Shown one piece after another: positions 22,055 to 31,255 of a stretch of 50,657 nt of DNA. A model generated the notes under the pieces. The model was not told the DNA's origin. It did no database searches and saw nothing but the letters and a program-made list of their open reading frames with translations. Origin of the DNA: Bacteroidota bacterium (GTDB lineage Bacteria > Bacteroidota > Bacteroidia > Bacteroidales > GCA-2748055); assembly GCA_024640885.1 (NCBI GenBank), contig JAHEEC010000022.1:1-50657 (forward strand), in the 5' to 3' direction. The translations under genes were made by a program, and so were the position numbers. Positions within the stretch are counted from its first letter, which is position 1, and the number at the start of each line of letters is the position of its first letter.

Positions 22055-25000
22055 TTAAAAAGATTGCAAAAATAGGACTTGTAGTGGTGCTTGTGCTCGT
22101 GGCAATACCAGCACTCTCCTTGCTGTTTTTGCAGAACAGGCAGGTGCAGACCGTGGTAAGTAAATATGTGGCTGAACGCCTGTCGGAAGAGCTGCAGGCT
22201 TATATCACCCTCTCCTCAGTCAACTTCTCCTTTTTTAAAAGGATCCAGGTACGGGACCTCTATATAGAGGACCAGCATGGGGATACCCTCATTTACTCCG
22301 AACTTACCCGCATCAGGATCAAACAGTTGGGATCGGACCGGAAGGGCATTGAGATCAAGAAAGTCACCCTCGAGAACACCCGCGTGAATTTTGTAGTTGA
22401 CAGCAGTGGGGTGATCAACCTGGATTTTCTCATTGAAAGGCTTGAAAAACCACATGTTCCTCCTGAAAAAAAATCCAGGTTGCACATTTCCGAGATAGAA
22501 CTGGTCGACGGCAGGTTTTCCCTCACCTTTATGGTGAGATCACCCGAGAAGCCGGGTGTGAACTTTACCGATCTTCACTTCACGGGCTTGCAGATCATGG
22601 TCGCCGACCTGGTTAATTTCCAGGATACTGTCCAAATGGATATCGTTTCGTTGGAAGGTAGCGAAAAATCCGGGTTTGACCTCCGGCAGCTGACCAGCCA
22701 CCTCTCGACTGGAAAATCACACCTTAACTTCAGTAACCTGCAGATTGTCACACTTGAATCTGATCTTCATATACCGGTACTCAGTTTTACCTTTGAGAAC
22801 TGGGGCATGTTCCAGACTTTCTCAAAGGATGTGGAGTTGTTGTTCCAATCGGAACAATCGGCATTGGAAATTTCCGACCTCGCCTATTTTATACCCGGAA
22901 CTGAAGGTCTCGTGGACCGCATCGACATTAACGGCCATGTGCACGGGAAGTTCAGTGATCTGAGGGGAGAGGATCTTTTTGTAACCTTCGATCAAAGAAG
23001 CTCGCTGGCGTTTGATTTTCTTATGATCGGAATGCCAGATTACTCGAGCACCTTTCTTGATTTTCACTTCAGGGAGCTAAATACATCCATAAATGCCCTT
23101 CACAGGATGGCTGGCATGGTGAAGGATTCCGCCAGCACAGCCCCCTTTCCATGGAGCAACCTGGGCAGGTTGGATTTCACGGGTCAATTCACAGGTTACC
23201 CCGATGATTTTGTGGCCACAGGTCTTCTCAAAACTGACATGGGACGGATGATCATGGACCTGTCGTTCAAACCTGACAGCATCCTGGGAGTGGATTTTAA
23301 CGGACGGCTAAGGACCAGTAATTTCAGGCTCGGGGAATTCCTTGCCCAGGAGGATAAACTGGAACAACTGGACATGGATGTGATGACCAGCGGGAGTCTC
23401 TACCAGGGAAATATCCAGGCAAACCTGAAAGGGAACATCGATACGATTGAGATTTTGCAATATGCCTACAGCAATATCAACCTGGATGGGGTATTCACAA
23501 ACAATAGATTTGAAGGGGGATTCAGCATCGTTGATCCCAATATTAAAATGGATTTCCTGGGTAGAATGGATTTTTCAGGAGAGGTTCCTTCATACAATTT
23601 TACGGCTGATGTGGCCCGGGCACGTCCCTATTTTCTTCACCTGGTCCCCCAGGATCCCAATTCATTCGCATCTTTTCTCATTGAAACCGATTTCTCGGGT
23701 AAGACCGTGGACGAAATGAACGGGGAGATTAAACTGGTGAACAGTCTGTTTGTAAGGAAAGATGCACAGCTTCAGTTGTACGATCTGAGCATCTCTGCCA
23801 GAAACACGGCCGACACCTCTCTTTTCCTGGTTCGTTCAGATATGTTTGATGCAAGGATCGAAGGTCAATATGAGCTCTCGCACCTTCCCGCCTCATTTAT
23901 GAATCTGGCCGATCGGTTCATGAATGTAAAAAAGGACCAGCAACCTCAACCTGATACCGGGACAAGGTTTTTTTACGAGGTTGAGTTTAAAAGGATGAAT
24001 CCACTGCTGGACTTTTTCCTGCCTGAACTGCAAATTGGTGATGAAAGCCAGCTGCACGGCACCTATGATCCGTCCGCTGATCTATTCTCCTCAAACGGGT
24101 TCTTTCCAATGCTCCAGGTGAGCCAGAACAACTGGACCAATGTGGATCTTTTCTCAGAAATAAGGGATGATGAGTTCCGCCTCGATATTCAATCAGACAG
24201 CATGACATTTGGAGAAAATTATTCGCTGGTGGAGCAGCAATTTGTATTCCGGGCCGCCAATGACACGGCCCGCCTGGATGTGGTCTGGGATAACAGGATA
24301 AAACCCAGCTACAGTGGAGAGATAAAACTGCTGGGAACATTTCAGCCTGACTCGGTGGAGGTAAGGGGCATCAAGATCGATGTGGAACCAACTGCGATCC
24401 TGGTCCAGGATGACCTTTGGGAAATCAATGGTTCAAGTGTCCTCGTGAAGAAAGGGTACATCGCCGTCGACAGCCTTGAGATCAAAAGTGAGGACAAATA
24501 CCTGGCTGCCCACGGGATCATCTCCGCTGGCGATGACCAGGATTTCAAGCTTGAAGTGAATAATCTGAATCTGGATGGATTGTCTGGATTTACAGAATTC
24601 GAAATGGATCTTGAAGGAAGCATTACGGGGAAAATTAATTTCAAGAAACTGGAAGGAAATCCCTACATTTTCTCTGATTTGACGGTGGATACACTCTATT
24701 TCAACAACCAGCTGCTCGGGCACACTAATCTGAATGCGGCTTGGACCGATTCCAGCAAGACTATTCATATGAATCTGTTGTCAGAAATCGGAGGTGAAAG
24801 ATCAGTGGAGGTTGACGGAACCTTTACCCCGGGAAGCAGTCTCCTGGATTTTAACATTCAACTCAAAGAATTCCAGCTTCAGTCACTCAATCCCTATACG
24901 TCGGCCGTGGCCAGTGACCTGGAGGGTACAGGGAATGTGAACATGACCCTTGACGGGACCTTTCGCAACCCTGAATTGAACGGCACCATTGAATTAAAAA

Positions 25001-26499
25001 ACGGAGCGGCCACCATACCCTATATAAACACGAGGTACACGGTGAGCGACCGCGTAAGAGTCTTTAACAATAACCTCTACCTGGAAAATGTAATTGCCTC
25101 CGATGAATTTGGAAACCTGGCACGGATCAATGGCGCCATCTCCAACACCTATCTCAAAGATTTCTATTTTAACCTGAACATCAATGCCAATAACCTGCTG
25201 GCTCTCAACACAACCTCAGCGGACAACGAGGATTTTTACGGAACCGCATTCGGTACGGGTAATGTAACGATCAGCGGAAGGCCGGATGATATTAAACTTG
25301 GGATCAACGCCATTGTCCAGCGCAATACGGCCATCTATCTCCCCCTTTACAATGCAAGCGAGGTCCAGATAAGTGATTTCATCACCTTTGTTCAGGAGCT
25401 GGATAATGAGGAAGAGAGGAATTCATTGCCACAGAGACAATTCAGCGGGCTGGAAATGGACATGGAAGTGGAGGTCACACCGGATGCGGTGGTCCAGCTG
25501 ATCTTTGATCCCAAGGTGGGTGACATCATTGAAACAAGCGGTCGCGGAACCCTTCGCATCATGCTGGACCAGGCAGGAAACTTCAGCATTTTCGGAGATA
25601 TGGAGCTAATCAAAGGGGATTACCTGTTTACACTACAAAATGTGATCAATAAACGGTTCCAGATTGAACCGGGCGGAAGCATCAGTTTTAATGGTTCACC
25701 CACCGATGCCACCCTGGATCTGAACGCTGTCTATACGACCAGGACCGCACCCTATAATCTCTATCCGGGAGGCAGCAGTGAAGCACCGGAACAACTTAAA
25801 AACAGGATTCCGGTGGACTGCCTTCTGTTCCTGAAGGGCGAACTGCTCTCCCCCACCATTTCAACGGGGATCAAGATGCCCACCGCTGATGCCCGGACGC
25901 GTGACCTGCTGGAAGCTAGTACCAGTACCGAAGAAGAACTCATGAGGCAGTTCCTGGCACTCCTGGTGATCAATAACTTCTACAGCATTTCAGGATATGG
26001 TGTGCAGGATGTGGGAACCATGAACAGCTCCATCGCCGGGGTAACAGCCAGTGAATTGCTCTCCAACCAGCTCAGCAACTGGCTTTCCCAGATCAGCGAT
26101 GATTTTGACATTGGTGTAAATTACCGTCCCGGTGACCAGATCAGCAGTGATGAAGTGGAAGTGGCCCTTTCCACACAATTGTTGAACGACCGCATTATTA
26201 TCAGTGGCAATGTGGATGTGGGCGGCCAGGATATGAATCCATCCCAGAGTTCCAATAATCCATATATCGTTGGAGATTTCGATGTGGAATTCAAAGTCAC
26301 CGATAATGTAAGTGTCATCGCATTTAACCGGGCAAGGGATGAATTGCTATTTGAAACAGCGCCTTATAAACAGGGAGTCGGTGTATCATACAGGGAAGAA
26401 TTTGATACCATGCGGCAGCTTTTGCTCCGCTACCGGGAAGGAATTTCCAACCGAAAAAAGAAAAAGATTAATCCGGATTCTCTTGAACCGGAAAATTAA
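22054..26499 (+). CDS. tamB: TamB-like translocation/assembly or lipid-transport protein (DUF490)
   Basis: Giant inner-membrane-anchored periplasmic protein, about 1481 residues if it starts at the ATT at 22054. Order: a short basic start (KKIAKIG), one membrane anchor (LVVVLVLVAIPALSLLFL), an AsmA-like N-terminal region (LSEELQAYITLSSVNFSFF), a very long beta-taco region of repeated beta strands, and the C-terminal TamB/DUF490 domain over about the last 400 residues (SGRGTLRIMLDQAGNFSIFG, GDYLFTLQNVINKRF). Family members bridge the inner and outer membranes and take part in outer-membrane protein assembly or phospholipid movement. The start is a problem: the only standard in-frame start upstream is a GTG at 21898, lying antisense within tsaD. 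Pairing with divergent tsaD looks like a conserved Bacteroidota arrangement. Family confident, start uncertain. Confidence 0.88.
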   Translation: MKKIAKIGLVVVLVLVAIPALSLLFLQNRQVQTVVSKYVAERLSEELQAYITLSSVNFSFFKRIQVRDLYIEDQHGDTLIYSELTRIRIKQLGSDRKGIEIKKVTLENTRVNFVVDSSGVINLDFLIERLEKPHVPPEKKSRLHISEIELVDGRFSLTFMVRSPEKPGVNFTDLHFTGLQIMVADLVNFQDTVQMDIVSLEGSEKSGFDLRQLTSHLSTGKSHLNFSNLQIVTLESDLHIPVLSFTFENWGMFQTFSKDVELLFQSEQSALEISDLAYFIPGTEGLVDRIDINGHVHGKFSDLRGEDLFVTFDQRSSLAFDFLMIGMPDYSSTFLDFHFRELNTSINALHRMAGMVKDSASTAPFPWSNLGRLDFTGQFTGYPDDFVATGLLKTDMGRMIMDLSFKPDSILGVDFNGRLRTSNFRLGEFLAQEDKLEQLDMDVMTSGSLYQGNIQANLKGNIDTIEILQYAYSNINLDGVFTNNRFEGGFSIVDPNIKMDFLGRMDFSGEVPSYNFTADVARARPYFLHLVPQDPNSFASFLIETDFSGKTVDEMNGEIKLVNSLFVRKDAQLQLYDLSISARNTADTSLFLVRSDMFDARIEGQYELSHLPASFMNLADRFMNVKKDQQPQPDTGTRFFYEVEFKRMNPLLDFFLPELQIGDESQLHGTYDPSADLFSSNGFFPMLQVSQNNWTNVDLFSEIRDDEFRLDIQSDSMTFGENYSLVEQQFVFRAANDTARLDVVWDNRIKPSYSGEIKLLGTFQPDSVEVRGIKIDVEPTAILVQDDLWEINGSSVLVKKGYIAVDSLEIKSEDKYLAAHGIISAGDDQDFKLEVNNLNLDGLSGFTEFEMDLEGSITGKINFKKLEGNPYIFSDLTVDTLYFNNQLLGHTNLNAAWTDSSKTIHMNLLSEIGGERSVEVDGTFTPGSSLLDFNIQLKEFQLQSLNPYTSAVASDLEGTGNVNMTLDGTFRNPELNGTIELKNGAATIPYINTRYTVSDRVRVFNNNLYLENVIASDEFGNLARINGAISNTYLKDFYFNLNINANNLLALNTTSADNEDFYGTAFGTGNVTISGRPDDIKLGINAIVQRNTAIYLPLYNASEVQISDFITFVQELDNEEERNSLPQRQFSGLEMDMEVEVTPDAVVQLIFDPKVGDIIETSGRGTLRIMLDQAGNFSIFGDMELIKGDYLFTLQNVINKRFQIEPGGSISFNGSPTDATLDLNAVYTTRTAPYNLYPGGSSEAPEQLKNRIPVDCLLFLKGELLSPTISTGIKMPTADARTRDLLEASTSTEEELMRQFLALLVINNFYSISGYGVQDVGTMNSSIAGVTASELLSNQLSNWLSQISDDFDIGVNYRPGDQISSDEVEVALSTQLLNDRIIISGNVDVGGQDMNPSQSSNNPYIVGDFDVEFKVTDNVSVIAFNRARDELLFETAPYKQGVGVSYREEFDTMRQLLLRYREGISNRKKKKINPDSLEPEN

Positions 26500-26507
26500 A
26501 AGTTTCC

Positions 26508-26515
26508 TATCTTTG
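26508..26515 (+). promoter_or_regulatory. -7 element for nhaD
   Basis: TATCTTTG, an exact TAnnTTTG match, 9 bases after the tamB stop. A TTG at 26483-26485 lies 22 bases upstream, slightly longer than ideal. Predicted start near 26522, giving a leader of about 26 bases before the nhaD ATG. This suggests nhaD is transcribed separately from tamB. Confidence 0.55.
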
Positions 26516-26547
26516 CCGCTTTAATTTCCAAACCAAATCTCAAGAAT

Positions 26548-27975
26548 ATGTTTATTATAATGGTTGTTGTGTTTGTTCTGGGATACATTGCCATTGCCCT
26601 GGAACACCCCCTGCGTGTTGATAAAGCCATTCCGGCATTGATGATCGGTACGTTGTTGTGGGTTTTGTACATATTTGGCGCGTATGACATTTTCACAGCC
26701 GGCCTGAGCGATGCATGGAATGCCCACATCCATGGGGGATCAGGTGAACATGGTGATGGGCAGGGAATTGCAGCCATGCGTCACTTCATCGTGGAATCTG
26801 AAATCATCCACCACCTGGGGGAGATCTCTGAAATTCTCTTCTTTCTCCTGGGTGCAATGACCATTGTGGAGATCACCGATCAGCATGACGGATTCAAGGT
26901 GATCACCGACCGCATCAAGACCACCAACAAGGTAAAACTGCTGTGGATCCTTAGCTTCCTCACGTTCTTCATGTCCGCCGCCCTGGATAACCTAACCACC
27001 ACCATTGTGATGGTGGCGCTTCTGCGGAAACTGGTATCCGATAAGTCCACAAGGTGGTTCTTTGCCAGCATGGTGGTACTTGCAGCCAATGCAGGCGGTG
27101 CCTGGTCCCCCATCGGCGACGTCACCACCATCATGCTTTGGATCGGAGGTCAGGTTACCACACTCAACATCATTCTGAAAGTATTCCTGCCTAGCGTGGT
27201 AACCATGGTCATACCACTGATCCTGCTGAGTTTTACGCAGAAAGGGCACGTGACAAGACCGGTGGTGAAAGATAAAAAGGAGGCCCTGACCAATTCATTT
27301 GAGCAAAAACTGATGCTCGTGCTGGGGGTTTCTGGGCTGTTGTTTGTTCCGGTCTTTAAGACCGTCACACATCTCCCTCCCTACATGGGAATGTTGCTTT
27401 CACTCTCCATCATTTGGCTGGTCACAGAGCTTATTCACCTGAAGAAACCACATGAGATCAAGAAGCAGCTGAGCGTGATGACAATCGTGAAAAAAGTGGA
27501 AATGCCCACCATATTCTTTTTTCTCGGCATTCTCTCTGCAGTGGCTGCTCTCCAGAGTGCAGGTCAGCTTACGGTACTTGCAGGATGGCTGGATGAGCAC
27601 CTGAAAAGCATGTACCTCATCGATATGGCGATTGGGATCCTCTCCGCTGTGGTCGACAACGTGCCCCTTGTAGCCGGTGCCATGGGTATGTATCCCATCC
27701 AGGATGCGGCAAGCATGGCTGCCATTACTGATCCTGCAGCCCTGGAATATGCCCATTACTTCATGCAGGATGGCCTCTTCTGGGAATTCCTGGCATACTG
27801 TGCAGGGACCGGTGGAAGCATCCTGATCATTGGCTCGGCAGCAGGTGTGGCAGCCATGGGAATGGAAAAGATCGATTTTATCTGGTACATGAAGAGGATT
27901 TCTTTGCTGGCGCTTGTTGGCTATCTTGCCGGTGCCGGCGTTTATTACCTTCAGGCACAAATTCTGCACCAGTAG
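26548..27975 (+). CDS. nhaD: Na+/H+ antiporter NhaD
   Basis: Inner-membrane antiporter of the ion transporter superfamily that expels Na+ (or Li+) in exchange for protons, typical of marine and alkaliphilic bacteria. 475 residues with about a dozen hydrophobic segments and a residue-66-region loop rich in His/Gly (HIHGGSGEHGDG). Family signatures are ILFFLLGAMTIVEITDQHDGF, SAALDNLTTTIVMVALLRKL, LAANAGGAWSPIGDVTTIMLW and, in the second half, SAVVDNVPLVAGAMGMY followed by GTGGSILIIGSAAG. The two D-N-L/V motifs in inverted halves are the expected ion-binding helices. It has its own promoter and is followed by a strong terminator, so it is probably monocistronic. Confidence 0.95.
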   Translation: MFIIMVVVFVLGYIAIALEHPLRVDKAIPALMIGTLLWVLYIFGAYDIFTAGLSDAWNAHIHGGSGEHGDGQGIAAMRHFIVESEIIHHLGEISEILFFLLGAMTIVEITDQHDGFKVITDRIKTTNKVKLLWILSFLTFFMSAALDNLTTTIVMVALLRKLVSDKSTRWFFASMVVLAANAGGAWSPIGDVTTIMLWIGGQVTTLNIILKVFLPSVVTMVIPLILLSFTQKGHVTRPVVKDKKEALTNSFEQKLMLVLGVSGLLFVPVFKTVTHLPPYMGMLLSLSIIWLVTELIHLKKPHEIKKQLSVMTIVKKVEMPTIFFFLGILSAVAALQSAGQLTVLAGWLDEHLKSMYLIDMAIGILSAVVDNVPLVAGAMGMYPIQDAASMAAITDPAALEYAHYFMQDGLFWEFLAYCAGTGGSILIIGSAAGVAAMGMEKIDFIWYMKRISLLALVGYLAGAGVYYLQAQILHQ

Positions 27976-28006
27976 ATGGAGTGTTGATAAAAGAGACGAA
28001 ACTTTG

Positions 28007-28048
28007 ATAACGGGGTATACTACACCAGAGTATATCCCGTTATTTTTT
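28007..28048 (+). terminator. Strong Rho-independent terminator after nhaD
   Basis: A 15-bp stem (28007-28021 with 28029-28043, one G-U pair) and a 7-base loop ACACCAG, followed by T's through 28048. It sits 31 bases after the nhaD stop and 25 bases before the exbB ATG, separating the two transcription units. Confidence 0.9.
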
Positions 28049-28073
28049 ATATATTCGACGCAAACTTTAGCCC

Positions 28074-28757
28074 ATGAAAAGCTTGATTTTACTTCAGGTT
28101 ACCAATTTGGATACCAGCAACATACAGGGAACGTCCACCGAATCTTTCATTGACCTGGCCCTGAAGGGCGGCTGGGTAATGATCCCCATTGTATTGCTTA
28201 GTCTGATTGCCGTATACATCTTTTTTGAACGTTGGTTTGCCATCAAAAAAGCCGCCAAAGTGGACCAGAATTTCATGAACCGCATCAAGGACTATATCAT
28301 TGACGGCAAAGTGGATTCGGCCCGGGCCCTCTGCCAGTCATCTGAAAATCCTGTGGCCCGGATGATAGAAAAGGGGATCAGCAGGATCGGGCGTCCCCTG
28401 AATGATGTGAATGCCGCCATTGAGAATGTGGGCCGCCTCGAGGTATACAAGCTTGAAAAGGGCCTGCCCAGCCTGGCTACGGTGGCCGGTGGTGCACCGA
28501 TGATCGGTTTCCTGGGGACGGTGATCGGGATGGTACAGGCCTTTCACCAGATGTCCACAGCAGGTAATAACATCAACGTGGGGCAACTCTCTGCAGGGAT
28601 ATACACAGCCCTGATCACCACGGTGGCCGGCCTTATCGTAGGGATCATCGCCTACTTCGCCTACAACACCCTGGTTGCAAGGGTGGACAAGGTGATCAAC
28701 AATATGGAAGCAGGAACTTCTGAATTCATTGACCTGCTTAACGAACCTGCAAAATAG
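28074..28757 (+). CDS. exbB: ExbB/TolQ-family proton channel subunit
   Basis: Inner-membrane component of the energy-transducing complex that uses the proton gradient to drive TonB-dependent outer-membrane transport. 227 residues. The N-terminus is a periplasmic or amphipathic leader of about 25 residues, then TM1 (GGWVMIPIVLLSLIAVYIFF), a cytoplasmic loop (VDSARALCQSSENPVARMIEKG), TM2 (LATVAGGAPMIGFLGTVIGMV) and TM3 (GIYTALITTVAGLIVGIIAYFAY), the classical three-helix pattern with the GFLGTVIGM signature. First gene of exbB-exbD-exbD-tonB, starting directly after the nhaD terminator. It probably powers SusC-type receptors such as the one at 44087-47170. Confidence 0.93.
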   Translation: MKSLILLQVTNLDTSNIQGTSTESFIDLALKGGWVMIPIVLLSLIAVYIFFERWFAIKKAAKVDQNFMNRIKDYIIDGKVDSARALCQSSENPVARMIEKGISRIGRPLNDVNAAIENVGRLEVYKLEKGLPSLATVAGGAPMIGFLGTVIGMVQAFHQMSTAGNNINVGQLSAGIYTALITTVAGLIVGIIAYFAYNTLVARVDKVINNMEAGTSEFIDLLNEPAK

Positions 28758-28763
28758 GAACCC

Positions 28764-29156
28764 ATGGCCCTTAAACCAAGAAACAGGGTGCTTGATAATT
28801 TTGCCATGTCGGGGATGACAGATATCGTTTTTCTCCTGCTGATCTTTTTTATGCTTACCTCCACACTCATTGCACCCAATGCCCTGAAAATGCTGCTTCC
28901 CAGCCGGGGTCAGGTGACCGTGCAGTCGGAATCCAATATTCCCACGGTAACCATTCACAGCAGCAGCCGCATTACTGTAGATGGCAGAACTGTAAGCCTC
29001 GGGGAACTTGGTACGGTACTTGATGCAAGGTTACAGGGGATTGCCGAACCCACCATCAGGGTGATCACCTCCCCTTCCGTTACGGTGGGAGATGCCGTGA
29101 AGATCATGAATGTCGCTGCAGAAAGGGATTATACCGTGGTGCTAAAACAGTTATAA
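28764..29156 (+). CDS. exbD: ExbD/TolR-family protein, first copy
   Basis: 130 residues, one N-terminal transmembrane helix (TDIVFLLLIFFMLTSTLI) with the conserved aspartate (MTDIVF) that carries the proton pathway, and a small periplasmic domain with the ExbD/TolR fold (VTIHSSSRITVDGRTVSLGE). Six bp after exbB; its stop overlaps the start of the second copy by one base (TAATG), so translation is coupled. Together with exbB and the second copy it should make the stator complex. Confidence 0.92.
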   Translation: MALKPRNRVLDNFAMSGMTDIVFLLLIFFMLTSTLIAPNALKMLLPSRGQVTVQSESNIPTVTIHSSSRITVDGRTVSLGELGTVLDARLQGIAEPTIRVITSPSVTVGDAVKIMNVAAERDYTVVLKQL

Positions 29157-29554
29157 TGGCCATTGAGTCAAGACATAAGATCAATAAGAACTTTGCCATG
29201 TCAGGAATGACGGATATTGTATTCCTGCTCCTGATCTTCTTTATGATTGCCTCCACATTGATCTCCCCTACAGCCAGAAATGTGTCACTTCCCGAAAGCA
29301 ACAACCAGACCCAGGCAAACCCTGTCCTTGTGGTCTCCATCGATCAGCAGAAGATCATCTATGTGGATGATCAGGCCTACAGCCTGGCAGAGCTGGAAGG
29401 TGTCCTCAGGAAGAAACTGGAAGGGTATGGTGAAGCGCCCACAGTTCGGCTAAATGCCGACAGGGACCTGAATATGGAGGAGGTTTTTGCATTCCTGGAC
29501 ATCGCCAGGCGCAACAGGTATAAGGTGATCCTGGGTACCAAACCGTCCGCATAA
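29156..29554 (+). CDS. exbD: ExbD/TolR-family protein, second copy
   Basis: 132 residues, a close paralogue of the preceding gene: same cytoplasmic start with NFAMSGMTDIVFLLLIFFM, the conserved transmembrane aspartate, and a periplasmic domain (VVSIDQQKIIYVDDQAYSLAE). The near-identity at the membrane segment and divergence in the periplasmic part fit a duplication giving a heteromeric ExbD pair, common in Bacteroidota. The start overlaps the stop of the first copy; tonB follows after 13 bp. Confidence 0.92.
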   Translation: MAIESRHKINKNFAMSGMTDIVFLLLIFFMIASTLISPTARNVSLPESNNQTQANPVLVVSIDQQKIIYVDDQAYSLAELEGVLRKKLEGYGEAPTVRLNADRDLNMEEVFAFLDIARRNRYKVILGTKPSA

Positions 29555-29567
29555 TTGAATCAATACC

Positions 29568-30497
29568 ATGAAGCTTAACAGAAGAGGCCTCATAGCGACC
29601 ATAGTCTACCACACCCTGGTGCTTCTGCTCCTTGTGTTTGCAGGGCTTACCTTTCCCGATCCCCCACCCGGGGAGGAGGGGATCCTGGTCAATTTTGGAA
29701 CGGATGAGACCGGATTTGGTGCCTTTGAACCTCCCGGAGATGACCAGCAGGCCGGAGAACCGGAACCACCGCAGCAGGAAGTGGAGAGGGAGATTGAGCA
29801 AGTGGCTGAACCCGTTGAAAAAATTGTTGAGAAAGCGGCACCCCCCGATCCCAAACCTGTGGATCAGACCCAGGATGTGGAACAAACCAGGGTAAAGGAG
29901 CAGCCCAAGCCCACCCCCGAAGAGCTCAAACGCCAGAGGGAGCAGGAACTGGAACGCCAGCGCCTGGCTGAACAGGAGAGGGTACGCAAGGAGCAGGAGC
30001 GCATTGAAAGGGAAAAGAGGGAGGAACAGGAGCGCATCGAAAGGGAACGCCAGCAGCAGGCAGAAAGGCTCAACAACCTGGGCAGGAACGCATTCGGCCG
30101 CCAGGGTGTGGGAGAAACAGAAGGATCGGAAGGCATCACCGATGGGTCCGGTAACCAGGGGGTCTCCAACGGAACTGCAGATGCCGACAGGTATGATACA
30201 GGGGGCGGTCTGGGAGATGGCATCTCCTTTGGCGGATTGGGCTCCGGAAGGGAAGCCCGGAACATCCCCAAACCCGATGTGTCAGGTTGTGAAGTGACCA
30301 GCCGGATCGAAGTGACCGTGGATATCCAGGTGAACCGGGATGGCAAGGTCGTAGGAGCAAGTGTGAGAAATGCCAGTTTTTCGGATAATTGCATCTGGAC
30401 CATGGTGGTTGAAGCGGCGAAAAAAAGCCAGTTCTCGCTGGACCAGAATGCCAGCTACAGCCAGTCAGGCTGGATCAAGTACATCATAGTGCCTTAA
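29568..30497 (+). CDS. tonB: TonB-like energy transducer
   Basis: 309 residues. A short cytoplasmic start and one transmembrane helix (GLIATIVYHTLVLLLLVFAGL). Residues about 35-110 are rich in Pro and Glu (FEPPGDD, PEPPQQE). Residues about 110-165 are a long charged helix (many EQERIERE-type heptads), then a Gly/Asp-rich linker (GSEGITDGSGNQG) and a C-terminal TonB/TolA-like domain from about 240 (IEVTVDIQVNRDGKVVGASV, NCIWTMVVEAAKKSQF). The helical spacer is more TolA-like than proline-rod TonB, so a TolA role is possible, but the ExbB-ExbD-ExbD context favours TonB. Its last 14 bases overlap the convergent TauE/SafE gene. Confidence 0.85.
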   Translation: MKLNRRGLIATIVYHTLVLLLLVFAGLTFPDPPPGEEGILVNFGTDETGFGAFEPPGDDQQAGEPEPPQQEVEREIEQVAEPVEKIVEKAAPPDPKPVDQTQDVEQTRVKEQPKPTPEELKRQREQELERQRLAEQERVRKEQERIEREKREEQERIERERQQQAERLNNLGRNAFGRQGVGETEGSEGITDGSGNQGVSNGTADADRYDTGGGLGDGISFGGLGSGREARNIPKPDVSGCEVTSRIEVTVDIQVNRDGKVVGASVRNASFSDNCIWTMVVEAAKKSQFSLDQNASYSQSGWIKYIIVP

Positions 30498-31245
30498 TTG
30501 CATCCACGATCAGTTTGGCGGAAGCTACCAGGATGGCCGCCAGCACAAAATACCTAATAAAAACCGCCCCCCCTTTCATTGCTATTTTCGTGCCGATCCA
30601 TGCCCCGGTCATGTTGCCGGCTGCAAGGACGAGTCCCATCCAAATCTGCACATCCCCGTGAATGAAAAAGATCACAAGGGCCACCGGTGTATATAGCAGG
30701 ATCACCAATAGCTTCAATGCATTGGCTTTGACCAGTTCAAACCCGCTTCCCAGCACAAGGCTTGTAAGCAGAAAGAACCCCACCCCTGCCTGGATGAATC
30801 CTCCGTAGACTCCCACAAGGAAAAATATGATGACCTGCAGCCAGTAAGGGATCGGAGGATGTGTTTCGTGGCTGTTGATCCAACGGCTGGGCTTGAGCAG
30901 GATAAGAAAGAAGACAAGGATCATGACCCCCGCGATGGCCAGTTTCATAACCTCATCATTGAGGTTCACTGCAACAAAAGCACCCGCGACAGCTCCGAGG
31001 ACCGCCGGAATTCCCACTTTGAAACCCGATGGAAAATCCATCACCTTCTCCCGGTGAAAAGAACCTACCCCAACTACATTCTGAAGAAAAATACCGATCC
31101 GGTTTGTCCCGTTGGCCATGTTGGGCGGAAGCCCAAGGGCCATAAGGACAGGCAGTGTAATCATGGAACCACCTGCGGCAAGGGTATTGATGATCCCGGC
31201 CAGAATTCCTACGGCCACCACAATGATGTAAGTGTACCACTCCAT
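30484..31245 (-). CDS. TauE/SafE-family membrane permease
   Basis: 253 residues from the ATG at 31245 (a TTG at 31263 would overlap glyA). Eight hydrophobic segments, with the family's repeated motif near each half's start: GILAGIINTLAAGGSMITLPVL and, later, VGVYGGFIQAGVGFFLLTSL. Family members export or import sulfite, sulfoacetate or other organosulfur and C2-C3 anions; the substrate here is unknown. It lies 10 bp downstream of glyA, so they are probably co-transcribed. Its stop overlaps that of tonB by 14 bp on the opposite strand. Confidence 0.87.
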   Translation of the reverse strand: MEWYTYIIVVAVGILAGIINTLAAGGSMITLPVLMALGLPPNMANGTNRIGIFLQNVVGVGSFHREKVMDFPSGFKVGIPAVLGAVAGAFVAVNLNDEVMKLAIAGVMILVFFLILLKPSRWINSHETHPPIPYWLQVIIFFLVGVYGGFIQAGVGFFLLTSLVLGSGFELVKANALKLLVILLYTPVALVIFFIHGDVQIWMGLVLAAGNMTGAWIGTKIAMKGGAVFIRYFVLAAILVASAKLIVDAIKAL

Positions 31246-31255
31246 CAGCGCAGTC

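Noticed and set aside
29568-30497. Frameshift or low-complexity artefact in the Glu/Arg-rich part of tonB
   Set aside because: The frame stays open, with a proper membrane helix before and TonB-like domain after; charged spacers are normal in TonB/TolA proteins.
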